Below are positions 18,802-27,195 of a stretch of DNA of 64,000 nt, in pieces. A program made the translations under genes and the position numbers. The notes beneath the pieces are model-generated. The model saw nothing but the letters and a program-made list of their open reading frames with translations. It was not told where the DNA came from and searched no databases. Origin of the DNA: Lachnospira rogosae (GTDB lineage Bacteria > Bacillota > Clostridia > Lachnospirales > Lachnospiraceae); the NCBI RefSeq assembly GCF_040096455.1, contig NZ_JBBMER010000002.1:310001-374000 (forward strand), written 5' to 3'. Numbering within the stretch: position 1 is the first letter of the stretch; each line of letters starts with the position of its first letter.

Positions 18802-18935
18802 CTCCCTTACCTCACATACATTAAAAATAATTTCTTTAAGCACTGCCAGAAAATTTCCATAATTATGTAAAATCTTATAATTAAACTTCATAAACAGTGC
18901 AGTTTTTCTTAATCACACAAAGCTTCCTAAATTAC

Positions 18936-18972
18936 ACAAAAAAGGTGGCAGTGCTTACACACTTACCACCTT
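18936..18972 (-). terminator. Intrinsic terminator between structured RNA and polyamine operon
   Basis: On the minus strand AAGGTGG...AGTG pairs with CACT...CCACCTT and is followed by six T residues. It ends the RNA transcribed from the promoter near 19.37 kb. Because it lies only 135 bp before the arginine decarboxylase start, it could be either a plain 3' end or a regulated attenuator. Confidence 0.8.
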
Positions 18973-19336
18973 ATTAGTCATAATATAATATCAACATCAT
19001 TACATTAAAATATATCTGTAACTATACAATATAATGTCATAATATATACGAAATCAGCGAATATATTTCATAGACGACTTGTCTATGTCATACAAATATG
19101 CGTCACTCTTTATTGACCGTTTCACAAGATGATGTGCTTGGCACAGATTATAAAGTAATCAACTTAAAAAACAGAGCTTAATGCTCAATCAATAATAATA
19201 ATGTGGTTCTACCACACCGGCAACCGACCCGCCTGTCCGTTAGGCTTAACTTTATCCTGATATGCTGTATAACTACTGCACACCTAAGATACAAGTGGTC
19301 ATATTTGTATGAAATCATATACTTCCTGACTCACAC
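18936..19336 (-). ncRNA. Unassigned structured RNA (stand-alone RNA or polyamine-operon leader)
   Basis: A 608-bp gap between rnhA and the decarboxylase gene holds no protein. A promoter at its right end and the terminator at 18936-18972 define a minus-strand transcript of about 400 nt. Bases 19089-19100 and 19300-19311 are a perfect 12-bp pair closing a 223-nt domain. Inside are short hairpins (UGUGG/CCACA, GCCU/AGGC, GAGC/GCUC, UGUGC/GCACA, GAUUA/UAAUC) around a GC-rich, conserved-looking centre (GGCGGGUCGGUUGCCGGUG). A 7-bp hairpin at 19069-19087 follows. It is not tmRNA, SRP, 6S or RNase P RNA by any motif I know. The size and closed multi-branch layout recall the raiA-motif RNA, but I cannot confirm that. 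Confidence 0.65.
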
Positions 19337-19342
19337 GAATAA

Positions 19343-19372
19343 ATAATATCATATATTAATGTTATATGTCAA
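19343..19372 (-). promoter_or_regulatory. SigA-type promoter of the structured RNA
   Basis: TTGACA (19367-19372) and TATTAT (19343-19348) on the minus strand are 18 bp apart, the best consensus promoter in the window. They lie about 35 bp after the rnhA stop and fire toward the structured RNA and the polyamine operon. Transcription would begin near 19336. Confidence 0.75.
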
Positions 19373-19409
19373 TTATTATCTGACAATCTTTTGTCTATCT
19401 TTTATCTAT

Positions 19410-19997
19410 TTATAATATTCCTACAGCTTTCTTAGCCAGCCTGTCGGCTTCCTCATTACCTTCAACACTTGAATGTCCCTTAACTTTAACAAAATTAATG
19501 GCTATCTTATCTTTTACTGACTGCATATAATCATAATAAGCTATAGTACCTTTCTTATTACGCTTCCACTCTCCAAGTGCCCACGCTCTTATTCCCATAT
19601 AATCAAAATATATGTCTACACTTTTAACGCCAAGTTCTATTGCTTTCTCTACTGCCGCCATACTTCCAAGAATTTCACCGGCTACATTACGCATTGAAGC
19701 CATTTCACTATCACTGCCACTTCCTGTAATGATATATTTTTCATTATTATATACAAGAAATCCGCCATATCCATAGACACCCGTTACTATATTAAAAGAA
19801 CCATCAACATACGCATAGCTCTCACTCTGGACATCATTATTCTTAAGCCTGCCAATATATTCAAGAGCTTCCTGTTCAGTTGTAAAGCTTTTATATTCAG
19901 CTCCGGCATATTGGAACACCTGACTTTTACATTCATCCCATGTTCTATATATTCCTGTATTTCTGCCTTTTCTTACTGCATAATATTTAGCCGCCAT
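19410..19997 (-). CDS. rnhA: Ribonuclease HI with N-terminal viroplasmin (hybrid-binding) domain
   Basis: A protein of 195 residues. Residues 1-45 form the hybrid-binding (caulimovirus viroplasmin-like) domain (KYYAVRKGRNTGIYRTW), which grips RNA/DNA duplexes. The C-terminal part is RNase HI with its acidic residues in YVDGSFN, NVAGEILG, IYFDYMGI and NEEADRLAKKA. It removes RNA from hybrids such as R-loops and primers. A TTG two codons upstream also opens the frame, but AAAGG is nine bases before the ATG at 19997. It starts 23 bp after the homoserine dehydrogenase stop, suggesting a two-gene transcript. Confidence 0.93.
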   Translation of the reverse strand: MAAKYYAVRKGRNTGIYRTWDECKSQVFQYAGAEYKSFTTEQEALEYIGRLKNNDVQSESYAYVDGSFNIVTGVYGYGGFLVYNNEKYIITGSGSDSEMASMRNVAGEILGSMAAVEKAIELGVKSVDIYFDYMGIRAWALGEWKRNKKGTIAYYDYMQSVKDKIAINFVKVKGHSSVEGNEEADRLAKKAVGIL

Positions 19998-20020
19998 TAT
20001 CAACTGCCTTTCTGTTAATC

Positions 20021-21304
20021 TTAATACACTCTTATAACACCAGCTATATTCTTAACTGCTGAAAGTCCCTTAAATACAGCCATAGCATCATTAAAGTTCT
20101 TCTCAAGAACTTCTGCTGTTATAATAACAAGTTCAGCAACTCCGTCTTTGCCGCTCTTCTGAACTACCTGTGCTATGCTTACACCGCTGTTACCAAGAAC
20201 GCTTGCAATATTGGCAAGAACGCCCTGCTTGTCTGCAACTTCAAGTCTTAAGAAGAATTTGCTCTTAGTATCTGTTATATCCTTCACTTCAAGATTCTTA
20301 TAACAGCAACAGCCAATTCTTCCGCAGGAATCGTGTACTATATTTCTGCATACATCAATTATATCACCTACAACTGCACTGGCAGTCGGCATCTGTCCTG
20401 CACCTCGTCCCATAAACATTGCATCATCCATAGCCTTACCGTGTACAAATACAGCATTAAAAGCATCATTAACATTTGCAAGAGGATGATTATTAGGTAT
20501 GAGCATTGGGTGAACCTTTACTTCAATTCCGTCCTCTGTATTCTTGGCAACACCTAAAAGCTTGATTACATAGCCAAATTCCTTGGCATACTTAATATCA
20601 TCTGCGGAAATCTTAGTAATACCTTCTGTGTATACATCAGCAAATGTTACTCTTGAGTTAAATGCAATAGAAGCCATAATAGCTATCTTTCTTCCTGCAT
20701 CGTATCCTTCCACATCTGCTGTCGGGTCTGCTTCTGCATAACCTAACTCTGTAGCCTTTGCCAAAGCTTCCTTGTAGTCCATTCCACTCTCTGTCATCTT
20801 AGTAAGAATATAATTAGTCGTACCATTAACAATACCCATAATCTCTGTGATATGGTTACCAGTCATACTCTGCTTTAATGGTCTGATAATTGGTATTGCA
20901 CCAGCTACAGCCGCCTCAAACTGAAGGTCTGCTCCTGCTTTATTAGCCGCATTGCCAACTTCCTCTCCATACTCAGCAATAAGATCCTTATTAGCTGTAA
21001 CAACCTGCCTGCCAGCCTTAAGCGCCTCAAGAACATAATCCTTAGCTGGATGAATTCCACCCATAAGCTCAACAACAATGCTGATATCCTTGTCATTAAT
21101 TATATCTTCCCACTTATCTGTAAGAATTTCATCTGGAATACCTTCTCTTTTCTTAGATAAATTTCTTACAAGAACCTTCTTAATAACAAGTGTTGCTCCT
21201 GTCTTATGCTTTATCTCATCACTCATAGCCTCACATAATTTGTATGTTCCAAGTCCTACTGTTCCTGCTCCAAGTATAGCTGCGTATATTACTTTATCCG
21301 ACAT
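20021..21304 (-). CDS. hom: Homoserine dehydrogenase
   Basis: A protein of 427 residues. The NAD(P)-binding GAGTVGLGTYKL is at the N-terminus, followed by the catalytic domain (GIVNGTTNYILTKM, AEADPTADVEGYDAGRK) and a C-terminal ACT domain (RLEVADKQGVLANIASVLG) that normally mediates threonine feedback. It reduces aspartate semialdehyde to homoserine for threonine and methionine synthesis. The longer frame to 21355 is rejected: GGAGG lies upstream of the ATG at 21304 (spacing 11) and the family begins with the Rossmann strand. Aspartate semialdehyde is also consumed by the carboxyspermidine route nearby. Confidence 0.95.
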   Translation of the reverse strand: MSDKVIYAAILGAGTVGLGTYKLCEAMSDEIKHKTGATLVIKKVLVRNLSKKREGIPDEILTDKWEDIINDKDISIVVELMGGIHPAKDYVLEALKAGRQVVTANKDLIAEYGEEVGNAANKAGADLQFEAAVAGAIPIIRPLKQSMTGNHITEIMGIVNGTTNYILTKMTESGMDYKEALAKATELGYAEADPTADVEGYDAGRKIAIMASIAFNSRVTFADVYTEGITKISADDIKYAKEFGYVIKLLGVAKNTEDGIEVKVHPMLIPNNHPLANVNDAFNAVFVHGKAMDDAMFMGRGAGQMPTASAVVGDIIDVCRNIVHDSCGRIGCCCYKNLEVKDITDTKSKFFLRLEVADKQGVLANIASVLGNSGVSIAQVVQKSGKDGVAELVIITAEVLEKNFNDAMAVFKGLSAVKNIAGVIRVY

Positions 21305-21370
21305 TTTAATTATTTCCTCCATATTTTTACATTTATAAGGCCTGGCTGCCGCCACAGCAATATAATTTCA

Positions 21371-21469
21371 TTATAATAATTCATTAATAACAGCAGTTAC
21401 GATTACCACTTCAATAATTGTATTAATCTTAATTATGCCAGAGACAAATTCTATTCCGCCTCCCGACAA
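21371..21469 (-). CDS. Possible 32-residue hydrophobic peptide
   Basis: A short frame beginning TTG, eight bases after GAGG that overlaps the end of the DUF308 gene, and ending TAA. The peptide is Gly-rich at the start (SGGGIEF) and then almost entirely Ile/Val/Thr, as a single membrane segment would be. It lies in the 169-bp gap between the DUF308 gene and hom. No known family. It could be chance in AT-rich DNA. Confidence 0.22.
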   Translation of the reverse strand: MSGGGIEFVSGIIKINTIIEVVIVTAVINELL

Positions 21470-21473
21470 TACA

Positions 21474-22025
21474 CTATCCTCTTAAATTCTTAATAAACGA
21501 AGATATTCTTATAATAGATATAAGGTCACTCAGGCCCTCAACCATAAGCACAATTCCAACAAACATCATAAGTACAGTTGATGAACCAAATGGGTTAAAT
21601 AATGCAACAACACCCATAACAACCATTAATGCTGCAACAATTGCCTCTATCCACCAGCGCTGTGCTTCCATATGATAGAATTCTATTGCATACTGAAGCT
21701 TTAATATACCGTCAATAATAATTATTATGGCAATAGCTGTTCCAAAAAATACTGCAATAGCTTCTGGTCTCATAACAAAGAATATTCCAAATGCAAGTAA
21801 TGATATACCCTGTACAAGTCCGAATGATACGAATACATCTTCCCTTGACATTCTGAAATATGTCATAAGCCTTAACACTCCCCATACGCATAATGCAATT
21901 CCTACTGCCCTGCATATGATAATCTGTGATACCTCAGGAAATATTGTAAGGAAAAGACCTAACACAAATAACGCTATTGATATAATTATAAGTTCGATTT
22001 TAATTCCCCTAATCTTTTTAATCAT
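21474..22025 (-). CDS. DUF308 (HdeD-like) membrane protein
   Basis: A protein of 183 residues with about six hydrophobic segments arranged as the tandem pairs typical of the DUF308/HdeD family (for example ALFVLGLFLTIFPEVS and SLLAFGIFFVMRPEAI, each followed by a second helix). The family is integral in the cytoplasmic membrane; HdeD in E. coli is linked to acid resistance, but the biochemical role is unknown. GGAGG lies six bases before the ATG. It is upstream of hom on the same strand with a 169-bp gap. Confidence 0.85.
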   Translation of the reverse strand: MIKKIRGIKIELIIISIALFVLGLFLTIFPEVSQIIICRAVGIALCVWGVLRLMTYFRMSREDVFVSFGLVQGISLLAFGIFFVMRPEAIAVFFGTAIAIIIIIDGILKLQYAIEFYHMEAQRWWIEAIVAALMVVMGVVALFNPFGSSTVLMMFVGIVLMVEGLSDLISIIRISSFIKNLRG

Positions 22026-22140
22026 AATGTGCCTCCATTCCTACACCCATCAAAGGTGCATATTAATATTATTAGTATAGCACAGCAAAGTATTCTTTAG
22101 CAACTTACTATATAACTACGGCAATAATTATAATGCAAAA

Positions 22141-22184
22141 ATACCTTTCTGTTGTTAAGGATTGTCCCTGCAACAGAAAGGTAT
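22141..22184 (-). terminator. Intrinsic terminator after the Trp-rich membrane protein gene
   Basis: A perfect 14-bp stem, ATACCTTTCTGTTG (22141-22154) with CAACAGAAAGGTAT (22171-22184), is followed by T5 on the minus strand. It lies 117 bp beyond the stop at 22301 and before the DUF308 gene. Confidence 0.85.
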
Positions 22185-22300
22185 TCTTATCTTCATATAA
22201 TCATTGTATTTTGTTGTTTTATCTTTTGATACTTAATGTATCCATATATATCAATATCTATATATAATTATCACAATACTGATATATTAACCCGCATATA

Positions 22301-23350
22301 TTATGCTCTGTCCATAGCCTGTTCAAAATCTCTAGTTCCTGCAAAGATTTCGTTCTTGTATGGATTCTTCTTCTGTTCAATAGCTCTCTTAATGATAACT
22401 GAGATACAGATTACGTTAGCTACTACTGCAAGAATAGCCATTACACCCTGAGCAACTGGATATGCACCTGCGGCATTCATCTGCTCTAATGTATAATGTG
22501 TAAGTTCCATTCCTGACTTAGCTCCTGTGTACTTGTAAAGGACTGGAAGTGTAGCAAATATTCCGTCAACCTGGAATAATGGAAATACCTGTGCGAACAT
22601 ACACCATATTGCAAGTGTATTAGCACGGTTCTGAATCCAGCCACCCTTGTTCCATAACGCATTAGCAAATGTAGGAGCAAGAAGTAATGCAACACCACAA
22701 TACCAAGTATGTGTTGGAAGGTTGTTATATGTATATGTGAAGTTCCATATATCATATGCAACAATGAACCATATTGTCATATCTGGCCATAACATATCAT
22801 CCTGCTTCTTTGATGAGTAAATCCCCCACCAGCCTGTCATACAGAAGATATTGATTAAGCCTGCGATACCGTTAAGCCAGTTCCACCAGCCACCGTAAAG
22901 CCATACACCCTCGTTAGAGAACCACCAGCCGCCATTAATTCCACCTTTGATTGCTGATTCAAAATCACTACAAACAGCGATAAGAATATTAATGGCAACG
23001 ATTAAGAATGGGAATACTTTAAACCATTCTGTCTTACCTATGCTCCACTTATACTTAAGCATCATAAATCCGATACAGCCTGCTGTAGCGGCATAAAGCT
23101 TAGCATAATGGAACCATCCATTCATATATCTATATGTAGTATTATTAAGTGCCCATGAAGCACCCTGTGCAGCTCCTATCTGGATAGCCACAAAATAGAT
23201 TGTAAGTGCAATTGGAATTATAATAAAGAATAACAATCCACCAAATTTAGAACGTCTTGCAAGTTCGTTACAGATAACGAGTCCTGCAAAGACAAGAACA
23301 CAGCCTAATAACTGGTAAATGGCACCTTCGCCATAAATCTGAAACAACAT
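22301..23350 (-). CDS. Polytopic, tryptophan-rich membrane protein (DUF5692-like)
   Basis: A protein of 349 residues with eight or nine hydrophobic segments. A loop near residues 134-160 is strikingly Gly/Trp-rich (KGGINGGWWFSNEGVW, then YGGWWNWLNG), and further aromatic stretches follow (DIWNFTYTYNNLPTHTWY). I believe this is the family called DUF5692 in gut anaerobes, but I rely on memory for that name. No transport or enzymatic motif is recognisable. GGAGG lies eight bases before the ATG, and a strong terminator follows, so it is a single-gene unit. Confidence 0.75.
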   Translation of the reverse strand: MLFQIYGEGAIYQLLGCVLVFAGLVICNELARRSKFGGLLFFIIIPIALTIYFVAIQIGAAQGASWALNNTTYRYMNGWFHYAKLYAATAGCIGFMMLKYKWSIGKTEWFKVFPFLIVAINILIAVCSDFESAIKGGINGGWWFSNEGVWLYGGWWNWLNGIAGLINIFCMTGWWGIYSSKKQDDMLWPDMTIWFIVAYDIWNFTYTYNNLPTHTWYCGVALLLAPTFANALWNKGGWIQNRANTLAIWCMFAQVFPLFQVDGIFATLPVLYKYTGAKSGMELTHYTLEQMNAAGAYPVAQGVMAILAVVANVICISVIIKRAIEQKKNPYKNEIFAGTRDFEQAMDRA

Positions 23351-23489
23351 ATTACACGCCTCCGATCAAATAATTGATTATATGTTATCAATATTTTACA
23401 ACATTTTAATATTTTTTTCAACAATTTAATCGTTTTTTCGTATAATTTTCGATAAATTTATAACAATCATTTTGTACATCCAAATACTT

Positions 23490-24977
23490 TTATTCTTCTA
23501 TTTCCATTTTCTCTGATGTAATTCTAATATTGCCAACAGCTTCTTTAACCTGCTTTGCATACTCAAGGTTCTGTTCACTCATATTATGTACCTGCTCGGC
23601 ATTGACTGTTACTTCCTGCGTAACTGCTGATAACTGTGAAATATTCTCTACAATCTTATTATTAGAGTCTGAAAGACCTGCTATTTCTTTATTAACAACA
23701 TCAATATGCTCTATAAGTGTTTCTATATTCTTGTTAAGCTGTTCAAATGTATGTGCCGCTTCAATTATTCTCTCGCCCTGCTCTTTAGTTGCCTCAACGG
23801 AAGAATTAACAGATACAACAACTTCATCTGCATTATCATTAAGTTCATTAGTTATCTTAGTAATATCTTCTGTAAAATTCTTTGTCTGTTCTGCTAACTG
23901 TCTTATCTGCTCAGCAACAACCGCAAAGCCTCTTCCTGCTTCACCAGCTCTTGCACTTTCAATTGAAGCATTAAGTGCTAAAAGGTTAGTCTGGCTTGAT
24001 ATATTAAGTATCATTCCAGCAATATTTTCCACGTTCTTAGTCTTTTCCTGTAATCTCTGCATAGACTCAGTAACAGACTTATTAGTATCTGTTATCTGCT
24101 CAGACTGCTTTCTTAATTCGTCCATAACAACAATATTCTTCTGTATACTGTCGTTAGAATTAACAGCCAGCTCAACCATCTGATCAGAAGCCTTTCCTGT
24201 ATGTTCAATAGCCTCCTGTATAGTTGTTGTCATACTGCTCTGCTCTTCTATGCTTGTCGCTGTCATATTAGTTGCCGCAGATATCTCTTTCATACTGTTA
24301 GTTACTGTATTAGTTGTATCAACGAGTTCATTGATAAGCTTATCACTCTTCTTAGTTTCATTGCTGACAACACCTGATACCATAATTATATTATCTAAAA
24401 TCTCTTTTATTCTGCTATGTTCATCTTTAGCCGAATTAACAGCATCATCATTAAACAGAATTGTTAATTTACCAACTTCCAATATAACAACACCTATAAG
24501 CACTATCATAAATATTGAACATACTGCATTAACGTCCTGTCCATATATTCCCTTTGAAGCCTGCACAGCAGTTACAATTATGTATAAAATCAACATTCCT
24601 GCCGCAGTTCTTTTCAACGACTTCTTCTCATAATAAGGAATCTGAAGTATAAATATTCCAAGAATAGCATAACTGATAAAGCTTGCATCTGTCTGCACAC
24701 CAATTAACAGATATTCTATTCCAATCTCAATAGTTGACATAACCTTTAAATATCTTGTCGCTGTATTCTTTCTGTAAACTATGACATTAACAGCTACAAA
24801 TACAGCAATAAGTGCTGTGTTACAATACACAACTACTGATGGAATATTGTGATTAAACTGCTTCATCCACAGATAAAAAAGAAACATCAAACCAAGTAGA
24901 GAAGTCGCCACTATATAGAACCTATTCATTCTTCTGTTTCTTTCACTCACATCTGTGTATTTATATTTATCCTGCAT
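23490..24977 (-). CDS. Methyl-accepting chemotaxis protein with multi-helix membrane sensor
   Basis: A protein of 495 residues. The N-terminal 190 residues form about six hydrophobic helices with no large external ligand domain, so the signal is probably sensed in or near the membrane. The rest is the cytoplasmic coiled-coil signalling domain with the conserved hairpin tip (LLALNASIESARAGEAGRGF) that contacts CheA/CheW. There is no HAMP that I can recognise. The longer frame to 25022 is rejected: GGAGG lies ten bases before the ATG at 24977. Two more receptors lie within 6 kb. Confidence 0.92.
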   Translation of the reverse strand: MQDKYKYTDVSERNRRMNRFYIVATSLLGLMFLFYLWMKQFNHNIPSVVVYCNTALIAVFVAVNVIVYRKNTATRYLKVMSTIEIGIEYLLIGVQTDASFISYAILGIFILQIPYYEKKSLKRTAAGMLILYIIVTAVQASKGIYGQDVNAVCSIFMIVLIGVVILEVGKLTILFNDDAVNSAKDEHSRIKEILDNIIMVSGVVSNETKKSDKLINELVDTTNTVTNSMKEISAATNMTATSIEEQSSMTTTIQEAIEHTGKASDQMVELAVNSNDSIQKNIVVMDELRKQSEQITDTNKSVTESMQRLQEKTKNVENIAGMILNISSQTNLLALNASIESARAGEAGRGFAVVAEQIRQLAEQTKNFTEDITKITNELNDNADEVVVSVNSSVEATKEQGERIIEAAHTFEQLNKNIETLIEHIDVVNKEIAGLSDSNNKIVENISQLSAVTQEVTVNAEQVHNMSEQNLEYAKQVKEAVGNIRITSEKMEIEE

Positions 24978-25074
24978 TAAAAAAATACCTCCTCCGTATG
25001 TTACTATCTTTAATAGTACCACAAAAGGAGATATTTTTCTATAGTTTTATAATTATTTCAATTATTTCTCACTT

Positions 25075-25584
25075 TTATATCAGCTTTGTAAGCTTCTTAT
25101 ACATATCCTCAACAATCATTCTTATATCACGGCCCTCCTGAACAATTGTTATATCTGCATATTTCTCATAGAGCCTTTTTCTGTCCTCAAAGATTTCTTC
25201 TACTGTAGACTTGCCGTTGGATACAACACCTCTTTCTTTAAGGCTCCCTAATCTGCTCTCAAGCTCTTTTTCTGAAACTTTTAAATATATAACTGTTCCT
25301 ATCTGCTTAAAATGCTCCATAGCCTCATCTCCATATACAGCACTTCCACCTGTTGCTATAATTGTATGCTCTGGAGATATTAAACAATTCACATCATTCT
25401 CAATCTTAATAAAGCCAGTATCGCCATTTTCTTCTATAAGCTGCTCAAGCGTCTTTTTATATGTATCCTGAATCACAATATCAGAGTCTATAAATGAATA
25501 TCCTATCTTCTTGGCAAGTACAACTCCAAGTGTGCTTTTACCGCTTCCCGGCATACCTATAAGTATAATATTGTTCTTTGACAT
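25075..25584 (-). CDS. aroK: Shikimate kinase
   Basis: A protein of 169 residues, the usual length. The P-loop GMPGSGKST lies near residue 10; DSDIVIQ binds shikimate and magnesium, and TGGSAVYGDE is the family's GGG-like motif. It phosphorylates shikimate in the aromatic amino-acid pathway. The longer frame to 25608 is rejected because GAGGAG sits five bases before the ATG at 25584. It lies between two chemoreceptor genes on the same strand without other aro genes. Confidence 0.93.
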   Translation of the reverse strand: MSKNNIILIGMPGSGKSTLGVVLAKKIGYSFIDSDIVIQDTYKKTLEQLIEENGDTGFIKIENDVNCLISPEHTIIATGGSAVYGDEAMEHFKQIGTVIYLKVSEKELESRLGSLKERGVVSNGKSTVEEIFEDRKRLYEKYADITIVQEGRDIRMIVEDMYKKLTKLI

Positions 25585-25635
25585 TTTACTCCTCGTTCCT
25601 TCCTGCAACTTAACTCAGCGTTACAGTACTATTCT

Positions 25636-27144
25636 CTATTCGTCTTTACTGTCTATTATCATCTGCAAAATGCTGACTTCTTTCATTACATCATCTAAAA
25701 GATTATTAATATTCCTGCTTCCATTAATAGTCTTATTACTGAGTTCCTGTGTATTCTCTGTGTTGGCAAGAAGCTCTTCACTGAATGCACTAAGGCTTTC
25801 TATCTGCTGTGTAATCTCATTGTTGCTTGTTGTGATATTATCCATATAATTGTATTCTTCGTCTATCTTTACCTGAATATCCCTTATGTCATCTCTTATC
25901 GCATCAAATGATTTCTTTGACTGGTTCACTAATTCCATCTGGTTCTCATTGGCCGAAAGAAGATTATTAACACTAAACCCAGCTTTCTCAGCCTGCTCTG
26001 CCAGTGCTACGATAATATTCTCTATCTCCTCTGTTGACTTTTGTGTCTCCTCTGCAAGCTGCTTAATCTGCTGTGCAACTACTGCAAAACCTGCTCCTGC
26101 CTCACCTGCTCTCGCAGCTTCTATGCTTGCATTAAGTGCAAGGAGTGCTGTCTGTCTTGTAATTCCGTTAATCATTCCAAGAATCACTTTAGCTTCTTCT
26201 GTCTTAGCTGTAAGCTCATTCATAGCACCACTTACATCACTGCCAATATCACTGCTGTTCTTTGATACATTTTCAAGCTGTTCCATATTGATATTGCCTG
26301 TCTTAGTAATATCTGTTGTTGTATCGAACTGCTTCTTGATATCCTCAATAATCGTTCTTGCATTCTCTGTAAGCTCCCCAATACTCTCTGTCATCTCAAG
26401 CTGGTTCTGCACTGTTCCTGCAAGCTCATTAGCACCTGATACCATCTGTGATACTGCAAGCTGGCTTCCTTCCGCCTGTTCCTGCATATTCTTTGACTCA
26501 TCATTGATATTGTCAATCTCTTTGCAGAGGTTATCATTAGCTTTGATTATCTTATCAAGCATATCATCAGTCTTAGCCTTCTCTGCTTCAATTGTCTCAA
26601 GCTTATAAGCTGATATATGTCCAAGTACATCTGTTGTAATATAAGAAAATGCTACAACAAGTGTCATAAATGCAATCTGTATTTCATAATCAACCATATC
26701 ACTGCTTGTTATTCCAACATTAACATATTGGATAATAATATATACAATATTAATAAGTGCACTTGCAATACCAACCTTTAAGGTATACTTTTTATCTGCA
26801 AACATAGATATTGCAATTATCATAGGAATTGCATAAGTAAATGAAAGAATACTTACTGATGTCCATAATACAAAGGCATATAATATTCCATAGCCTATTG
26901 CCGTAATTGACCTGACTATTTTACTCTCAGCATTTTTCTTATATGCGAATGCTGCCATAATAACCGGCACAATAAGAATAATCGAAAATACAAACACATA
27001 TCCTGCCGTTCTATTTCCCTTAACAAGTTCCATTATATATGCCGCCAAAAGTACCATTGATATAATCAAGTAGCACTGCAGCAACTTTTTATTAACATAG
27101 CTTTTTTCGTTTAAATTGTTACCATCCTTAGTGTCTTTAGCCAT
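25636..27144 (-). CDS. Methyl-accepting chemotaxis protein with multi-helix membrane sensor
   Basis: A protein of 502 residues built like the neighbour at 23.5 kb: about six membrane helices in the first 180 residues, no external domain, then the signalling coiled coil with the tip ALNASIEAARAGEAGAGF. The two are recognisable paralogues in layout but differ in sequence. GGAGG lies eight bases before the ATG at 27144; the frame extends five codons further upstream without a site. It starts 51 bp after the NhaC gene on the same strand. Confidence 0.92.
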   Translation of the reverse strand: MAKDTKDGNNLNEKSYVNKKLLQCYLIISMVLLAAYIMELVKGNRTAGYVFVFSIILIVPVIMAAFAYKKNAESKIVRSITAIGYGILYAFVLWTSVSILSFTYAIPMIIAISMFADKKYTLKVGIASALINIVYIIIQYVNVGITSSDMVDYEIQIAFMTLVVAFSYITTDVLGHISAYKLETIEAEKAKTDDMLDKIIKANDNLCKEIDNINDESKNMQEQAEGSQLAVSQMVSGANELAGTVQNQLEMTESIGELTENARTIIEDIKKQFDTTTDITKTGNINMEQLENVSKNSSDIGSDVSGAMNELTAKTEEAKVILGMINGITRQTALLALNASIEAARAGEAGAGFAVVAQQIKQLAEETQKSTEEIENIIVALAEQAEKAGFSVNNLLSANENQMELVNQSKKSFDAIRDDIRDIQVKIDEEYNYMDNITTSNNEITQQIESLSAFSEELLANTENTQELSNKTINGSRNINNLLDDVMKEVSILQMIIDSKDE

Positions 27145-27195
27145 GAGAAAATCCTCCATATTAATTGGCGTGAAGTTAAAAGTTACCAGTTAAGT

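Noticed and set aside
19089..19311. tmRNA, SRP RNA, 6S RNA or RNase P RNA
   Set aside because: No tRNA-like end or tag frame, no SRP helix 8 motif, and no RNase P conserved core were seen.
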